From contig NZ_LFMW01000002.1 of the NCBI RefSeq assembly GCF_001050345.1, forward strand, positions 186,001 through 250,000: 64,000 nucleotides of DNA, in the 5' to 3' direction. Numbering within the stretch: position 1 is the stretch's first letter; each line of letters starts with the position of its first letter. The notes under the pieces were generated by a model. It made no database searches, was not told where the DNA came from, and worked only from the letters and a program-made list of their open reading frames with translations. This document shows positions 9,644-18,511 of the stretch, piece by piece. Source of the stretch: Pseudomonas fildesensis. GTDB lineage: Bacteria; Pseudomonadota; Gammaproteobacteria; Pseudomonadales; Pseudomonadaceae. The position numbers and the translations under genes were made by a program.

Positions 9644-9677
9644 ATACTTCATTTTTAGTCTAACCCATGAGTTTTTT

Positions 9678-10112
9678 ATGCCGTTAACCGATCAACACCG
9701 TTTTGGCATGCAGTTGGCGCAAATGTCCCGAGGTTGGCGCGCTGAACTGGACCGCCGTTTGGCGGGGCTGGGCTTGTCCCAGGCACGTTGGCTGGTGCTG
9801 CTGCACCTGGCCCGATTCGAAGAGGCGCCGACTCAACGGGAGTTGGCGCAAAGCGTCGGCGTAGAAGGGCCCACCCTCGCGCGTTTGCTCGATAGCCTCG
9901 AAGGCCAGGGTTTGGTGCAACGCCAGGCTGTGGTGGAAGATCGTCGTGCCAAGCGCATCCTGCTGTGCGATACCGCCCGGCCATTGATCGACCAGATTGA
10001 AACCATCGCCACCGCCTTGCGCCATGAGCTTTTTGTGGGCGTTGATGAAGAGGATTTGCGTGTGTGCATGCGCGTACATGGACACATTCTGGAAAATCTG
10101 GAGAGGTCCTGA
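9678..10112 (+). CDS. MarR-family transcriptional regulator
   Basis: A 144-residue winged-helix regulator of the MarR family. The DNA-binding part is readable as PTQRELAQSVGVEGPTLARLLDSLEGQGLVQRQ followed by the wing VVEDRRAKRILL (about residues 52-100). The flanking N- and C-terminal helices would form the dimer interface. No cysteine-based redox switch or obvious ligand site can be assigned. A palindromic operator candidate lies just upstream. It converges on plpD, separated by a repeat element. A MarR regulator close to recQ and plpD is also remembered from P. aeruginosa (PA3341 region), which supports it as conserved context rather than a recent insertion. Confidence 0.85.
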   Translation: MPLTDQHRFGMQLAQMSRGWRAELDRRLAGLGLSQARWLVLLHLARFEEAPTQRELAQSVGVEGPTLARLLDSLEGQGLVQRQAVVEDRRAKRILLCDTARPLIDQIETIATALRHELFVGVDEEDLRVCMRVHGHILENLERS

Positions 10113-10129
10113 GGCCGCGCCGGTTCTCT

Positions 10130-10291
10130 GATCGTTCCCACGCTCGAGCGTGTTGATCGTTCCCACGCTCCAGCGTGGGAATGCCTATTGGGACGCTCTG
10201 CGTCCCTGAGGTCGACGTAGGTCTTGAGTCTTGTGCATGTGTGACGCAGAGCGTCACGGGCCGCATTCCCACGCAGAGCGTGGGAACGATC
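10130..10291. repeat. Long composite palindromic repeat, copy 1
   Basis: The main unit (10155-10291) begins GATCGTTCCCACGCT and ends with its inverse AGCGTGGGAACGATC. Inside lie two smaller hairpins, GGGACGCTCTGCGTCCC and then GTGACGCAGAGCGTCAC. A partial extra left end (10130-10152) precedes it. The element fills the gap between the convergent MarR and plpD genes and could act as a bidirectional terminator. Related copies are at 47589 and 55314. Confidence 0.85.
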
Positions 10292-10295
10292 AAGA

Positions 10296-12485
10296 TCAGA
10301 AGGTCTGGCCCAGGTTCAGATACACCGCCTGTTGATTATCATCATTGAACCCATAGCTGAAATTCAGTGGCCCCAGTGGTGTATCAAACCCCAGGAAGAT
10401 ACTTGCAGCGTTGATATACCCGCTGTCGAAATCATTGTCGTTGTTCCACGCCCGGCCCCGTTCCAGGGAACCGCCCAGGTACAGCGGGAAATCCAGTGGC
10501 AGATACGAACGCGGCGTCAGGCGGCGGTAGTAAACCGCACGCATCAAACTGATGTTCTGCCCCGAAATCGCGTCCTGGCGGAAGCCCGACAACTGCCGCG
10601 CGCCGCCGAGAAGGAAGCTGGAAGTCACCACATCCGAATCGTCCAGGGTACGCCCGTAGCGCCCGCCCAGCACCAGGGTGTCCGGGCCGTGGCTCATGGC
10701 TTTGTCCAGCTTGAACTCCCATTGCCGGTAGCGCTGGTCGGAGCCCAGCCCCGGTTCGAATTCACGGTAGGCCAAGCCGATTTCTTCGCCCGTGTGCGGG
10801 AAGTACACGTTGTCCAGGGAGTCGAAGGAGTACTTCAGTTCATAAAAACCTTCGTTGAAACTCACGCTCGGCAAATCACGGTCGCCGATGCGTACATCTG
10901 CCTTGCCCCACGCTTCGCCGACGCCAAAGCGGATCTCGCCGCTGTTGCCGATCTGTCGCCCCACATTCAGGCCGAAGCCGTAGCGCTCCAGCCGGTATTC
11001 GGAGATGGGGTCGTTGTCCAGAATCAGCTCGACGTTCTGCGCCTGGGCACTGAGATAGGGCGCGATGAAGTAACGTGAACCGGTGTCCATCGGTTGGTAG
11101 AACTCGCTGTACAGCTCTTGCCGATCCCCGATCTGCACCCGCGTCAGCCACTCGGCGCCGAGGCGGTTGATGCCGTTCATGCGATAGCTCGCGCCAAGGT
11201 TGAAGGCGCTGTCGCCCCGCATGTCATCCGACAGGTTAAGGCCCAGGCGCAGATAGTCGGTGCCGCTGCGTTTGCCACGCGCGCTGATCACCAGGGTGTT
11301 GTCCTTGCCCTTTTTCACCACGCGGTATTGCACCTGCTCGAAGTAATCCAGGCCATACAAGGTGCCCATGTCCGTTTGCAGGCGGCCCAGGTTAAGCGGC
11401 TCGCCCAGGGTTTGGCGGATGTAGTAACGGATCACGTCGTCGCTGACCTTCGAGTCGTTTTCCACGTTGATCGCGGTAATCACCGGGGTCCGCTCGCCCG
11501 GCGTGCGCGCGGCCACCAGTTGCGCGTCGATGGGTTCGGCGGGGCGCAAATGCGCCAGGCGCACGTCGAGGGCCCGGGTGGCGCGGTAGCCGGCTTCAAT
11601 CATGTCCTTGGCGCGGCCGAAGTCGGTCACGCCATAGGCGGCCAGGGGCGGCTGGATCAGCACATCCTTTGGGTTGAGGGCCTTGAGTTGTTCTTCGGAG
11701 TTGCGCCGTGTCATCAGGGTGATGGACTGGTTAAGCACATCCACCACCGTGTTCAGTTGCTTGCGCGAGCGCAGCGGGGTGCCGATATCGACGACGATGG
11801 CAATATCGACGCCCATTTCCCGCGCCACATCCAGCGGGATGTTATCGGTCATGCCGCCGTCCACCAGCAGCCGGCCGTCCAGCTCTACCGGGGCGAACAC
11901 GGCAGGGATCGACATGCTGGCGCGGATCACCTGAGGCAGGTGGCCCTTGCGGAACACTACCTTTTCGCCGGTAGTGATATCGGTGGCCACGGCGCGAAAG
12001 GGGATGGGCAGCTTGTCGAAGTTTCGCGTGTTGCTGCTGTGGGCGAACATGCTTTCCAGCAGCAACGCCAGGTTCTGGCCCTGGATTACGCCCAGCGGCA
12101 GGCCGAGGCTGCCGTCATCGCGGAAACTGAGTTTCTGTTTGATTAGAAAATCCCGGTCATCCTGCTTGCGCCGAAATGGCACGTCTTCCCGTGGCGGCGC
12201 ATCGGAGAGTGCCTGCTGCCAGTCGATACCCAGTGCGAGTTTTTCCAGTTCGTCGATCTTGTAGCCCGACGCATACAACCCGCCGATCACCGCACCCATG
12301 CTGGTGCCGGCAATCGCATCGATATGGATTCCCTGTTCTTCAAGGGCCTTGAGCACGCCGATATGAGCCAGGCCACGCGCGGCACCGCCGGACAGTACCA
12401 GGCCGATTTTCGGGCGAGGGGTTTCAACGGCTTGGGCGAGGAGGGGGATCAGGCACAGAAACAGGCAGGACAGCAGGCGACGCAT
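10296..12485 (-). CDS. plpD: Patatin-like phospholipase, PlpD-type (type Vd) autotransporter
   Basis: A 729-residue protein with a signal peptide (MRRLLSCLFLCLIPLLAQA). The passenger patatin domain (about residues 25-310) has the oxyanion loop SGGAARG, nucleophile Ser62 in GTSMG, and catalytic Asp209 in DGG. A POTRA-like domain (about 350-430) and a 16-strand Omp85-type barrel ending in a C-terminal aromatic residue (LNLGQTF) follow. The layout and length match PlpD of P. aeruginosa, a lipase secreted through its own barrel. I chose the ATG at 12485 because it starts the signal peptide; the longer open frame upstream is not coding-like. The gene lies convergent to the MarR gene and divergent from the Rdx-like gene. 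Confidence 0.93.
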   Translation of the reverse strand: MRRLLSCLFLCLIPLLAQAVETPRPKIGLVLSGGAARGLAHIGVLKALEEQGIHIDAIAGTSMGAVIGGLYASGYKIDELEKLALGIDWQQALSDAPPREDVPFRRKQDDRDFLIKQKLSFRDDGSLGLPLGVIQGQNLALLLESMFAHSSNTRNFDKLPIPFRAVATDITTGEKVVFRKGHLPQVIRASMSIPAVFAPVELDGRLLVDGGMTDNIPLDVAREMGVDIAIVVDIGTPLRSRKQLNTVVDVLNQSITLMTRRNSEEQLKALNPKDVLIQPPLAAYGVTDFGRAKDMIEAGYRATRALDVRLAHLRPAEPIDAQLVAARTPGERTPVITAINVENDSKVSDDVIRYYIRQTLGEPLNLGRLQTDMGTLYGLDYFEQVQYRVVKKGKDNTLVISARGKRSGTDYLRLGLNLSDDMRGDSAFNLGASYRMNGINRLGAEWLTRVQIGDRQELYSEFYQPMDTGSRYFIAPYLSAQAQNVELILDNDPISEYRLERYGFGLNVGRQIGNSGEIRFGVGEAWGKADVRIGDRDLPSVSFNEGFYELKYSFDSLDNVYFPHTGEEIGLAYREFEPGLGSDQRYRQWEFKLDKAMSHGPDTLVLGGRYGRTLDDSDVVTSSFLLGGARQLSGFRQDAISGQNISLMRAVYYRRLTPRSYLPLDFPLYLGGSLERGRAWNNDNDFDSGYINAASIFLGFDTPLGPLNFSYGFNDDNQQAVYLNLGQTF

Positions 12486-12569
12486 TTTGAATCTCGAGGC
12501 TGGGCGATAAAGGCCGCTATTATAGCCACTCGATCCACCGAGGCCGTTATGCCGGGAACCACTCAAATT

Positions 12570-12857
12570 ATGTCCGTTAATAAACCCGAGATCGTCATCA
12601 CCTATTGCACCCAGTGCCAATGGCTCCTTCGCGCCGCGTGGCTGGCCCAGGAACTGTTGAGCACCTTTGCCGACGACTTGGGCAAAGTGTCACTGGAGCC
12701 GGCAACCGGAGGGGCGTTTCGCATTACCTGTGATGGCGTGCAAATCTGGGAGCGCAAAATCGATGGCGGCTTCCCGGAGGCCAAGGTACTCAAACAACGC
12801 GTGCGCGATCAGATCGACCCGCAGCGTGACCTCGGGCACAACGACCGTACGCAGTGA
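12570..12857 (+). CDS. SelT/SelW/SelH (Rdx) family selenoprotein-like protein
   Basis: A 95-residue thioredoxin-like protein of the Rdx family. The N-terminal strand and redox motif read VITYCTQCQWLLRAAWLAQEL, with a CxxC in place of CxxU, and the C-terminal strand holds WERKIDGGFPEAKVLKQRVRD. Bacterial members are small cytosolic proteins of uncertain redox role. ATG 12570 (MSVNKPEIV) is preferred; an in-frame ATG at 12549 would add seven residues. It is divergent from plpD and convergent with the glycine-zipper protein. Confidence 0.85.
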   Translation: MSVNKPEIVITYCTQCQWLLRAAWLAQELLSTFADDLGKVSLEPATGGAFRITCDGVQIWERKIDGGFPEAKVLKQRVRDQIDPQRDLGHNDRTQ

Positions 12858-12859
12858 AA

Positions 12860-12884
12860 GTCACCGCCGCTTAGGGGCGGTGAC
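12860..12884. terminator. Hairpin between convergent genes
   Basis: GTCACCGCC and GGCGGTGAC form a perfect 9-bp stem with a 7-base loop, directly after the Rdx-like stop codon and before the end of the glycine-zipper gene. There is no strong U tract on either side, so its efficiency as a terminator is uncertain. Confidence 0.5.
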
Positions 12885-12898
12885 CACTGGGGGCACCG

Positions 12899-13180
12899 CT
12901 ATTTGGCGGCCATTTTGCTTTTGATAAAGCCCGCGATCCAGGCCAGCACCAGGCCGCCCACACCACCGCTGACGATATTGCTGCCGACCGCCGCCACATC
13001 CAGCGTTTCGCCGCCGGATGTGCCTGTCATTGCCGAGACGATCTGGCCCAGCACCAGGCCTCCGACGCCGCCAAGAAAGGTATTGATCCCGGTCCCCAGG
13101 CTTTGTTTGGTCATGCCGGCCAAATTGCCGCCGACGGCACCGCAGATAATTTGAACCAGCAAGTTGATGAGCATTTCCAT
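12899..13180 (-). CDS. Small glycine-rich membrane protein
   Basis: A 93-residue hydrophobic protein with two or three glycine-zipper-like segments: IICGAVGGNLAGM, FLGGVGGLVLGQIVSAM and GSNIVSGGVGGLVLAWIAGFI, ending in a basic tail KSKMAAK. The GGVGGLVL motif occurs twice, which suggests an internal duplication. The start at 13180 has AGGAG at a proper distance. No family with known function is recognised; GlsB/YmgE-like small stress proteins are a loose comparison only. It stands alone between convergent and co-directional neighbours. Confidence 0.65.
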   Translation of the reverse strand: MEMLINLLVQIICGAVGGNLAGMTKQSLGTGINTFLGGVGGLVLGQIVSAMTGTSGGETLDVAAVGSNIVSGGVGGLVLAWIAGFIKSKMAAK

Positions 13181-13308
13181 GATGAAACTCCTGCATAGCG
13201 TTAATGGAGTGACCACTCGCTTGCAGCAACTTCAAACATCCAGGCTGTCGTCGAGGAGTCTTTATCCGTTGAACGACGACAGACTGTTGCGGATTCGCGG
13301 AGTATAGA

Positions 13309-14193
13309 TCACGCGGTCGCCGCCGGTTGTTTGGCCTGGCTGGCGCTGCCCATCAGGCCGGAGACGATGATGGCGACGATGATCAGCGCGCCGCCCAGCA
13401 GCATGCGCAAGGTCGGAGTTTCGGCAAACAGCAGCCAGGCCACCGTGATGCCGTAGACCGGCTCCATCGCAAACACCACCGATGCGGTGCGTGCCTTGAT
13501 CACCGCGAGGCTGGCGACAAACAGGCTGTGGGCCAGGCCGGTGCAGAACACGCCGAGGAGCGCGATCCATAACCAGTCCAGCGCGCGGACGTCTGCCAGC
13601 CCCGGCGCCGCTACGGGCAACAGGCACACCGCGACGACCACGTTCTGGCACAGCGCTGCCTGCACCGCCGGAATCCGCCCGGAACTGGCGCGGTTGTTCA
13701 GCGACAACAACGAAAACAACAGCCCCGAAAGAATCCCCCAGAGCAGACCGCCCGTGGCTTCGCTGGCGAGGTTGAAGTCGGGCGTGACCAGCACCAGGCC
13801 GACCGTGACCAGCGCCACCAGCAGCACTTCATTGGCGCGAATGCGCTCGCGGAAGATCAAGCCCTCAAGGATCACGGTAAACGCCGGGAACGCGGTGAAC
13901 CCCAGGGTGGCGACGGCCACGCCTGCGACCTTGACCGCAATAAAGAACGTCACCCAATGCGCTGCCAGCAAGACGCCGCTGATCACCAGCCGGCGCCAGT
14001 CGCGCAGCTGCAATTTCTTCCACGGCGTGTTGCTGGCGAACCGCGCAAACACCGCCAGGGCAATCACCGCAAACGCGGCGCGACCGAACACGATGATGGC
14101 GGGCGAGGCGGCCGCCAGCTTGCCGAATACGCCGGTGAGGCCAAACATCAATGCGCCAATATGCAGGGCGCCGAGGGCTGAACGGGGAGTCAT
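13309..14193 (-). CDS. EamA-family (DMT) transporter
   Basis: A 294-residue integral membrane protein with about ten predicted helices arranged as two repeats of five, as in EamA/RhaT drug-metabolite exporters. Characteristic segments are GALMFGLTGVFGKLAAASPAIIVFGRAAFAVIAL near the N-terminus and ASVVFAMEPVYGITVAWLLFAETPTLRMLLGGALIIVAII in the second repeat. Members export amino acids or metabolites, but the substrate cannot be read from sequence. The AraC regulator gene lies upstream on the same strand with a 100-base gap, a frequent arrangement in which the regulator controls the exporter. Confidence 0.88.
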   Translation of the reverse strand: MTPRSALGALHIGALMFGLTGVFGKLAAASPAIIVFGRAAFAVIALAVFARFASNTPWKKLQLRDWRRLVISGVLLAAHWVTFFIAVKVAGVAVATLGFTAFPAFTVILEGLIFRERIRANEVLLVALVTVGLVLVTPDFNLASEATGGLLWGILSGLLFSLLSLNNRASSGRIPAVQAALCQNVVVAVCLLPVAAPGLADVRALDWLWIALLGVFCTGLAHSLFVASLAVIKARTASVVFAMEPVYGITVAWLLFAETPTLRMLLGGALIIVAIIVSGLMGSASQAKQPAATA

Positions 14194-14293
14194 TGCGATC
14201 CTTGAACCAACGGGGTGACAGAAGCGCAGTCTAGAGGGTCAAGGGGGTGGACGTCTGTCGTGCGACTCGCGAGTTTTACCGTAGGACTCTTGA

Positions 14294-15043
14294 TTAGCGC
14301 GAGCGGCGCAAGGCGCCGGGGGAGGCGCCAAACTCGCGCAACATCGCCGCGGCAAACGCACTTTGCGAGCCATAGCCGACGCGCTCGGCGATTTCACCGA
14401 TGGGCAGCGGGGTTTCGCGCAGCAGGCCCAGGGCCATTTTCAGACGACGACTGCGGATGTAGTCCATGGGCGTTTGCCCGCACTCGACGATAAAACGCGC
14501 ATGCAGGCGCGCGACGGACAGGTCGGCAATGCGCGCAAGGTCGGCGACTTGCAGGGGGTGGGCGACGTGCCGCTCGATATGCGCATTGAACGCGGCATAC
14601 GGCAGGCGCCTGCCAGGCGCCGGTTGGGCCAGCGGATGATTGAGGCTGGCAAGCAATAGCACCGCACCTTGCTGGACGATCAGCGGGTCATCCACCGGGC
14701 TGTGTGCCAGCCATTGCACCAGCTGGTTTTGTCGGGAGTCCAGTGCCAGGCGCGCGGGATGGTCGAGCAGGCGGCGGCTGGCATCGGCATGTTCACCCAA
14801 AGATTGCAGCACCCAGTGCTCGGTGGGCACGTCCAGCACCAGGCACCGGCTGCCATCGCGACTGCCGCAGGCGTGGTGGGCGGAAAAGGGCAGCACCATC
14901 ACGCTGCTTTCGCGCACCTGGCTGCCACGGCCATCGACTTCCAGGTCCAGATGCCCGGACAGTCCGAACACCAACTGCGCATGGTCATGGCTGTGGGCGA
15001 TGGGCGCTTCGAGGTAGTGGCGTAGCGTGAGGGTCGGGCTCAT
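14294..15043 (-). CDS. AraC-family transcriptional regulator with cupin domain
   Basis: A 249-residue regulator. The N-terminal part (about 1-130) is a cupin-like sensing domain (HYLEAPIAHSHDHAQLVFGLSGHLDLEVDG), and the C-terminal hundred residues are two AraC helix-turn-helix motifs (LARIADLSVARLHARFIVECG and PIGEIAERVGYGSQSAFAAAMLREFGASPGALR). The ATG at 15043 (MSPTLTLRHYL) gives the usual family length. It precedes the EamA transporter on the same strand and is divergent from the phosphoesterase gene, so the transporter is the most likely target. The effector is unknown. Confidence 0.87.
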   Translation of the reverse strand: MSPTLTLRHYLEAPIAHSHDHAQLVFGLSGHLDLEVDGRGSQVRESSVMVLPFSAHHACGSRDGSRCLVLDVPTEHWVLQSLGEHADASRRLLDHPARLALDSRQNQLVQWLAHSPVDDPLIVQQGAVLLLASLNHPLAQPAPGRRLPYAAFNAHIERHVAHPLQVADLARIADLSVARLHARFIVECGQTPMDYIRSRRLKMALGLLRETPLPIGEIAERVGYGSQSAFAAAMLREFGASPGALRRSR

Positions 15044-15180
15044 CGCGGTCTCCAGGGCAGCAGGGCAGCAGTCTACAACGCTTCGCGTGCGGAGGGCGCT
15101 GTCATCAGACTGACGCACAGTTGTCATGGGCTATTAACCGCCAGAGCGCAAGCTCGCGAAAACAGCGTCGAGTGATGCCC

Positions 15181-15990
15181 ATGACCAGTGCCGAGTTCAC
15201 CCCGCCCAGCCGTAAGCAACGGGTGCGTACCCTGTGGATTTCCGACGTGCATTTGGGCACGCGCGATTGCCAGGCCGAACACCTGTCGCAGTTTCTCAAG
15301 GGCTACCATGCCGACAAGATCTACCTGGTGGGCGATATCATCGATGGCTGGAAACTGCGCGGCGGCATGTATTGGCCCCAGGCCCACACCAACGTGATTC
15401 GCCGCCTGCTGACCATGGCCAAGCGCGGCACCGAGGTGATCTACGTCACCGGCAATCATGACGAATTCCTGCGCCGCTATTCCAAGCTGATTCTGGGCAA
15501 TATCCAACTGGTGGACGAAGCGGTGCACGTCACCGCCGATGGCCGTCATCTGCTGGTGATCCATGGTGACCAGTTTGATGTGATCACGCGTTATCACCGC
15601 TGGCTGGCGTTCCTGGGTGACTCGGCCTACGAGTTCACCCTCACGCTGAACCGCTGGCTGAATCACTGGCGTGCGCGGTATGGCTATGGCTACTGGTCGC
15701 TGTCGGCTTATCTCAAGCACAAGGTGAAAACGGCGGTGAGTTTTATCAGCGACTTCGAAGAAGCCATCGCCCACGAAGTGACCAAGCGTGAGTTGCATGG
15801 GGTGGTATGCGGGCATATCCATCATGCGGAGATTCGCAAGGTGGGCGAGGTGGATTACCTCAATTGCGGGGATTGGGTGGAGTCGTGCACGGCGTTAATC
15901 GAGCACTGGGACGGCAATATCGAGTTGTATCGGTTGGCGGATGCACAGGCCAGGGAGGCGCAGCTCAAGGCCGAGATGGTTGCAGGCTAA
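15181..15990 (+). CDS. UDP-2,3-diacylglucosamine diphosphatase-like metallophosphoesterase
   Basis: A 269-residue calcineurin-like phosphoesterase. All metal-binding motifs are present in order: DVHLG, GDIIDGW, GNHDE, HGDQFD and GHIHHAE. It resembles the broad UDP-2,3-diacylglucosamine diphosphatase (LpxH-related) family, which hydrolyses the pyrophosphate of the lipid A precursor at the inner membrane face. Length exceeds canonical LpxH (about 240), so it may be a paralogue with another substrate. ATGs at 15175 and 15181 are both possible; 15181 has GAGTG upstream. It is monocistronic, ending next to a small REP pair facing phhC. Confidence 0.85.
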   Translation: MTSAEFTPPSRKQRVRTLWISDVHLGTRDCQAEHLSQFLKGYHADKIYLVGDIIDGWKLRGGMYWPQAHTNVIRRLLTMAKRGTEVIYVTGNHDEFLRRYSKLILGNIQLVDEAVHVTADGRHLLVIHGDQFDVITRYHRWLAFLGDSAYEFTLTLNRWLNHWRARYGYGYWSLSAYLKHKVKTAVSFISDFEEAIAHEVTKRELHGVVCGHIHHAEIRKVGEVDYLNCGDWVESCTALIEHWDGNIELYRLADAQAREAQLKAEMVAG

Positions 15991-16034
15991 TGTGAGAGGG
16001 GGCAAGTCGAATCGTCGCACCGCCCCTCCCACAG
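15990..16034. repeat. Degenerate REP pair between convergent genes
   Basis: ATGTGAGAGGGGGCAAG and the inverted GCCCCTCCCACAGTT face each other over a short spacer, forming a compact inverted pair like a decayed REPIN. It sits between the convergent phosphoesterase and phhC genes and may serve as a bidirectional terminator. Confidence 0.6.
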
Positions 16035-16049
16035 TTAATCCCGGCTTCG

Positions 16050-17243
16050 TCAGTTGGAGACGTCGGCGATGGCTTGCGCCAACAGCGCCAACCGTGTCGC
16101 ATCCATCCCCGCCACATTGGCCCGTCCCGAACTGACCATATACACGCTGTGCTTCTCGCGCAGCTGTTGCACCTGCGCCGCACTCAGCCCGGTATAGGAA
16201 AACATCCCGCGCTGCGCGCCAATGTGCGCAAAACGCTCGGCCAGCCCGTGGGGCGCCAGCGCCTCAACCAGCCCGGAACGCAACTGCGCGATCCGTGAGC
16301 GCATGGCTTCGACTTCTTCGCTCCACAACTTTTTCAGCTCGGCATCACCCAGGATGGTCGCGACCACCGCTGCGCCATGATCCGGCGGAGTCGACCACAG
16401 GTTGCGGGCGGTATTCGCCAGCTGGCTGCGCACATCCGTGAGCTTTTCCGCATTCGCCGCGCACACGATCAGCGCACCGACACGGTCGCGATACAGGCCG
16501 AAGTTCTTCGAGCACGAACTGGTGACCAGTACTTCCGGTAACGCTGCCGCAAACAATCGCACGGCCCAGGCGTCCTGCTCCAGGCCGTCGCCAAAGCCCT
16601 GGTAGGCAAAGTCGATCAGTGGCAGCAGTTGGCGCTCGCGGACGATCTGCAGCACCTCGCGCCAGTCATCCTGGGACAGGTCGAAACCGGTCGGGTTATG
16701 GCAGCAGGCGTGCAGCAGCACCACGTCGCCCTTGGGCACGGTGGCGAGTGTCGCCAGCATCGCCGCCACATCCAGCCGATTGTCAGCGCCCACGTACGGG
16801 TAGTGACTGACCTTGAGGCCGGCCTTGGCGAAAATGGTTTCGTGGATCGGCCAGGTCGGATTGCTCAGCCAGACGCCACGGCCGGGCAGGCTGTGGGCGA
16901 TAAAATCGGCGCTCAAACGCAGTGCGCCGGTGCCGCCTGGGGTCTGGGTCGCACCGGCACGGCGCTCGCGGATCAGCGCGGAATCGGCGCCGAGTACCAG
17001 CGCGCTGATCAATGTGCCGAACGCTGCATCGCCGTGGCCGCCGATGTAGGTCTTGGTGGTTTGCTGCTCTACCAGGCGCTGCTCGGCGAGTTTCACCGAG
17101 TGCGGGATCGGAGTCAGGCCCTGATCGTCCTTATATACGCCCACGCCGAGGTCGAACTTGTTCGGGTTGGTGTCCTGGGCATACAGGTCCATCAGCCCGA
17201 GGATCGGGTCACCGGGCACGCGGCCAATGGCATCGAAATGCAT
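16050..17243 (-). CDS. phhC: Aromatic amino acid aminotransferase (TyrB/PhhC)
   Basis: A 397-residue class I pyridoxal-phosphate aminotransferase of the aspartate/aromatic subgroup. The PLP lysine lies in SCSKNFGLYRDR, and the substrate-carboxylate arginine in SGRANVAGMD. Other family marks are HACCHNPTGFD and YQGFGDG. As PhhC it transaminates tyrosine made from phenylalanine by PhhA to 4-hydroxyphenylpyruvate. Its ATG overlaps the phhB stop codon (TAATG), so translation is coupled, and it is the last gene of a phhA-phhB-phhC operon. Assignment to phhC rather than a general tyrB rests on this context. Confidence 0.93.
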   Translation of the reverse strand: MHFDAIGRVPGDPILGLMDLYAQDTNPNKFDLGVGVYKDDQGLTPIPHSVKLAEQRLVEQQTTKTYIGGHGDAAFGTLISALVLGADSALIRERRAGATQTPGGTGALRLSADFIAHSLPGRGVWLSNPTWPIHETIFAKAGLKVSHYPYVGADNRLDVAAMLATLATVPKGDVVLLHACCHNPTGFDLSQDDWREVLQIVRERQLLPLIDFAYQGFGDGLEQDAWAVRLFAAALPEVLVTSSCSKNFGLYRDRVGALIVCAANAEKLTDVRSQLANTARNLWSTPPDHGAAVVATILGDAELKKLWSEEVEAMRSRIAQLRSGLVEALAPHGLAERFAHIGAQRGMFSYTGLSAAQVQQLREKHSVYMVSSGRANVAGMDATRLALLAQAIADVSN

Positions 17244-17599
17244 TACTTGCGGCCCTCGGCGTCCTTGGCTACTTCGTCGGTGCGCGCGGCCATGATGAAG
17301 TCGTTGCGGTGCAGGCCTTTGATCGAGTGGCTCCACCAAGTCACGGTGACCTTGCCCCATTCGGTGAGCAGGCCAGGGTGATGGCCTTCGGCTTCGGAGA
17401 TTTCACCCATGGCGTTGGTGAAAGCCAGGGCGAATTTGAAGTTCTTGAACAGGAAAACCTTTTCCAGCTGCATCACGCCGTCGCGCACTTCGATGTTCCA
17501 GTCGGGGATCTGCTTGAGCAGCATCGGCAGTTCTTCGTCGCTGACTTGCTGGGCATCGGCGCGGCAGGCTTCGCAGTGGGCTTGGTTCAAGGTGGTCAT
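17243..17599 (-). CDS. phhB: 4a-hydroxytetrahydrobiopterin dehydratase
   Basis: A 118-residue PCD/DCoH-family enzyme. The active-site signature [21 protein letters not shown] carries the conserved histidines that dehydrate 4a-hydroxy-pterin, the by-product of the phenylalanine hydroxylase reaction, so that the cofactor can be recycled. The start ATG at 17599 ([12 protein letters not shown]) fits family length. It is translationally coupled to phhC and about 105 bases downstream of phhA. Confidence 0.94.
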   Translation of the reverse strand: MTTLNQAHCEACRADAQQVSDEELPMLLKQIPDWNIEVRDGVMQLEKVFLFKNFKFALAFTNAMGEISEAEGHHPGLLTEWGKVTVTWWSHSIKGLHRNDFIMAARTDEVAKDAEGRK

Positions 17600-17704
17600 G
17601 TGGGGTGTCCTGAATTCGAGTGTGTGAAGATCAGTCATCAGTAGCGTCACCCTAAAGCAACGCCGGGCCAGGGAACAGACTCACCTGGCCTCAAAACGTA
17701 AGGT

Positions 17705-18511
17705 TCACGCGGCTTTGGGTTTGGGCGGGACGGCCTTTGGGGTGAAGAGCGGTGCGTGCAGGCCCAGCTGCATACCGCGTTCGACCATGCCCATGATGTC
17801 TTCCTGCGCCACGTCGAACAGGCGCTTGAGTTCGGGCAATACGAAATACACCGGTTGCAGGATGTCGATGCGATACGGCGTGCGCATCGCTTCAAGCGGG
17901 TCGAAGGCTTGGTGCTCGGGCTCGGACGACAGGCTGTACACCGTCTCCTTGGGTGACGACAGAATGCCGCCACCGTAGATCCGCCGGCCTTCGGGCGTAT
18001 CCACCAGGCCGAACTCAATAGTCATCCAGTAAAGCCGAGCCAGGTAGACGCGTTGCTCCTTGGTGGCCGCCAGGCCGAGCTTGCCGTAGGTGTGGGTGAA
18101 TTCGGCAAACCAGGGGTTGGTCAGGAGCGGGCAGTGGCCAAAGATCTCGTGGAAAATATCCGGCTCTTGCAGGTAGTCCAGTTCTTCGCGGGTACGAATA
18201 AACGTCGCCACCGGAAACTGCTTGTTGGCGAGTAATTCGAAGAAGGTCTGGAAGGGGATCAGCGCCGGCACGCGGGCGACTTGCCAGCCGGTGGTGTCGG
18301 CCAGCACCTTGTTGATCTCGCCCAATTGCGGGATACGATCCAGCGGCAGGCCGAGCTTGTCGATGCCGTCCAGGTACTCCTGGCAGGCGCGACCCTCGAT
18401 CACTTTCAACTGGCGAGTGATCAGGGTGTTCCACACCGCGTGTTCTTCCGGCGGGTAGTGGATAAAACCTTGCGCATCGGGCTCACGGGCCACGTAGTGC
18501 GTCTGCTTCAT
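17705..18511 (-). CDS. phhA: Phenylalanine 4-monooxygenase
   Basis: A 268-residue bacterial phenylalanine hydroxylase that converts phenylalanine to tyrosine using pterin, oxygen and non-haem iron. The iron ligands are His121 and His126 in FHEIFGHCPLL and Glu166 in YWMTIEFGLVD. The bacterial enzyme lacks the regulatory ACT domain of the animal one, and the length is normal. AGGAGAG lies five bases before the ATG. It opens the phhABC operon, divergent from phhR, and a PhhR-like box is in the shared upstream region. The C-terminus ends in a short Pro/Lys/Ala tail. Confidence 0.96.
   Translation of the reverse strand: MKQTHYVAREPDAQGFIHYPPEEHAVWNTLITRQLKVIEGRACQEYLDGIDKLGLPLDRIPQLGEINKVLADTTGWQVARVPALIPFQTFFELLANKQFPVATFIRTREELDYLQEPDIFHEIFGHCPLLTNPWFAEFTHTYGKLGLAATKEQRVYLARLYWMTIEFGLVDTPEGRRIYGGGILSSPKETVYSLSSEPEHQAFDPLEAMRTPYRIDILQPVYFVLPELKRLFDVAQEDIMGMVERGMQLGLHAPLFTPKAVPPKPKAA

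Noticed and set aside
10113..10295. CRISPR-like repeat array
   Set aside because: The repeated units are inverted palindromes without regular spacers or cas genes, so this is a REP-type element.
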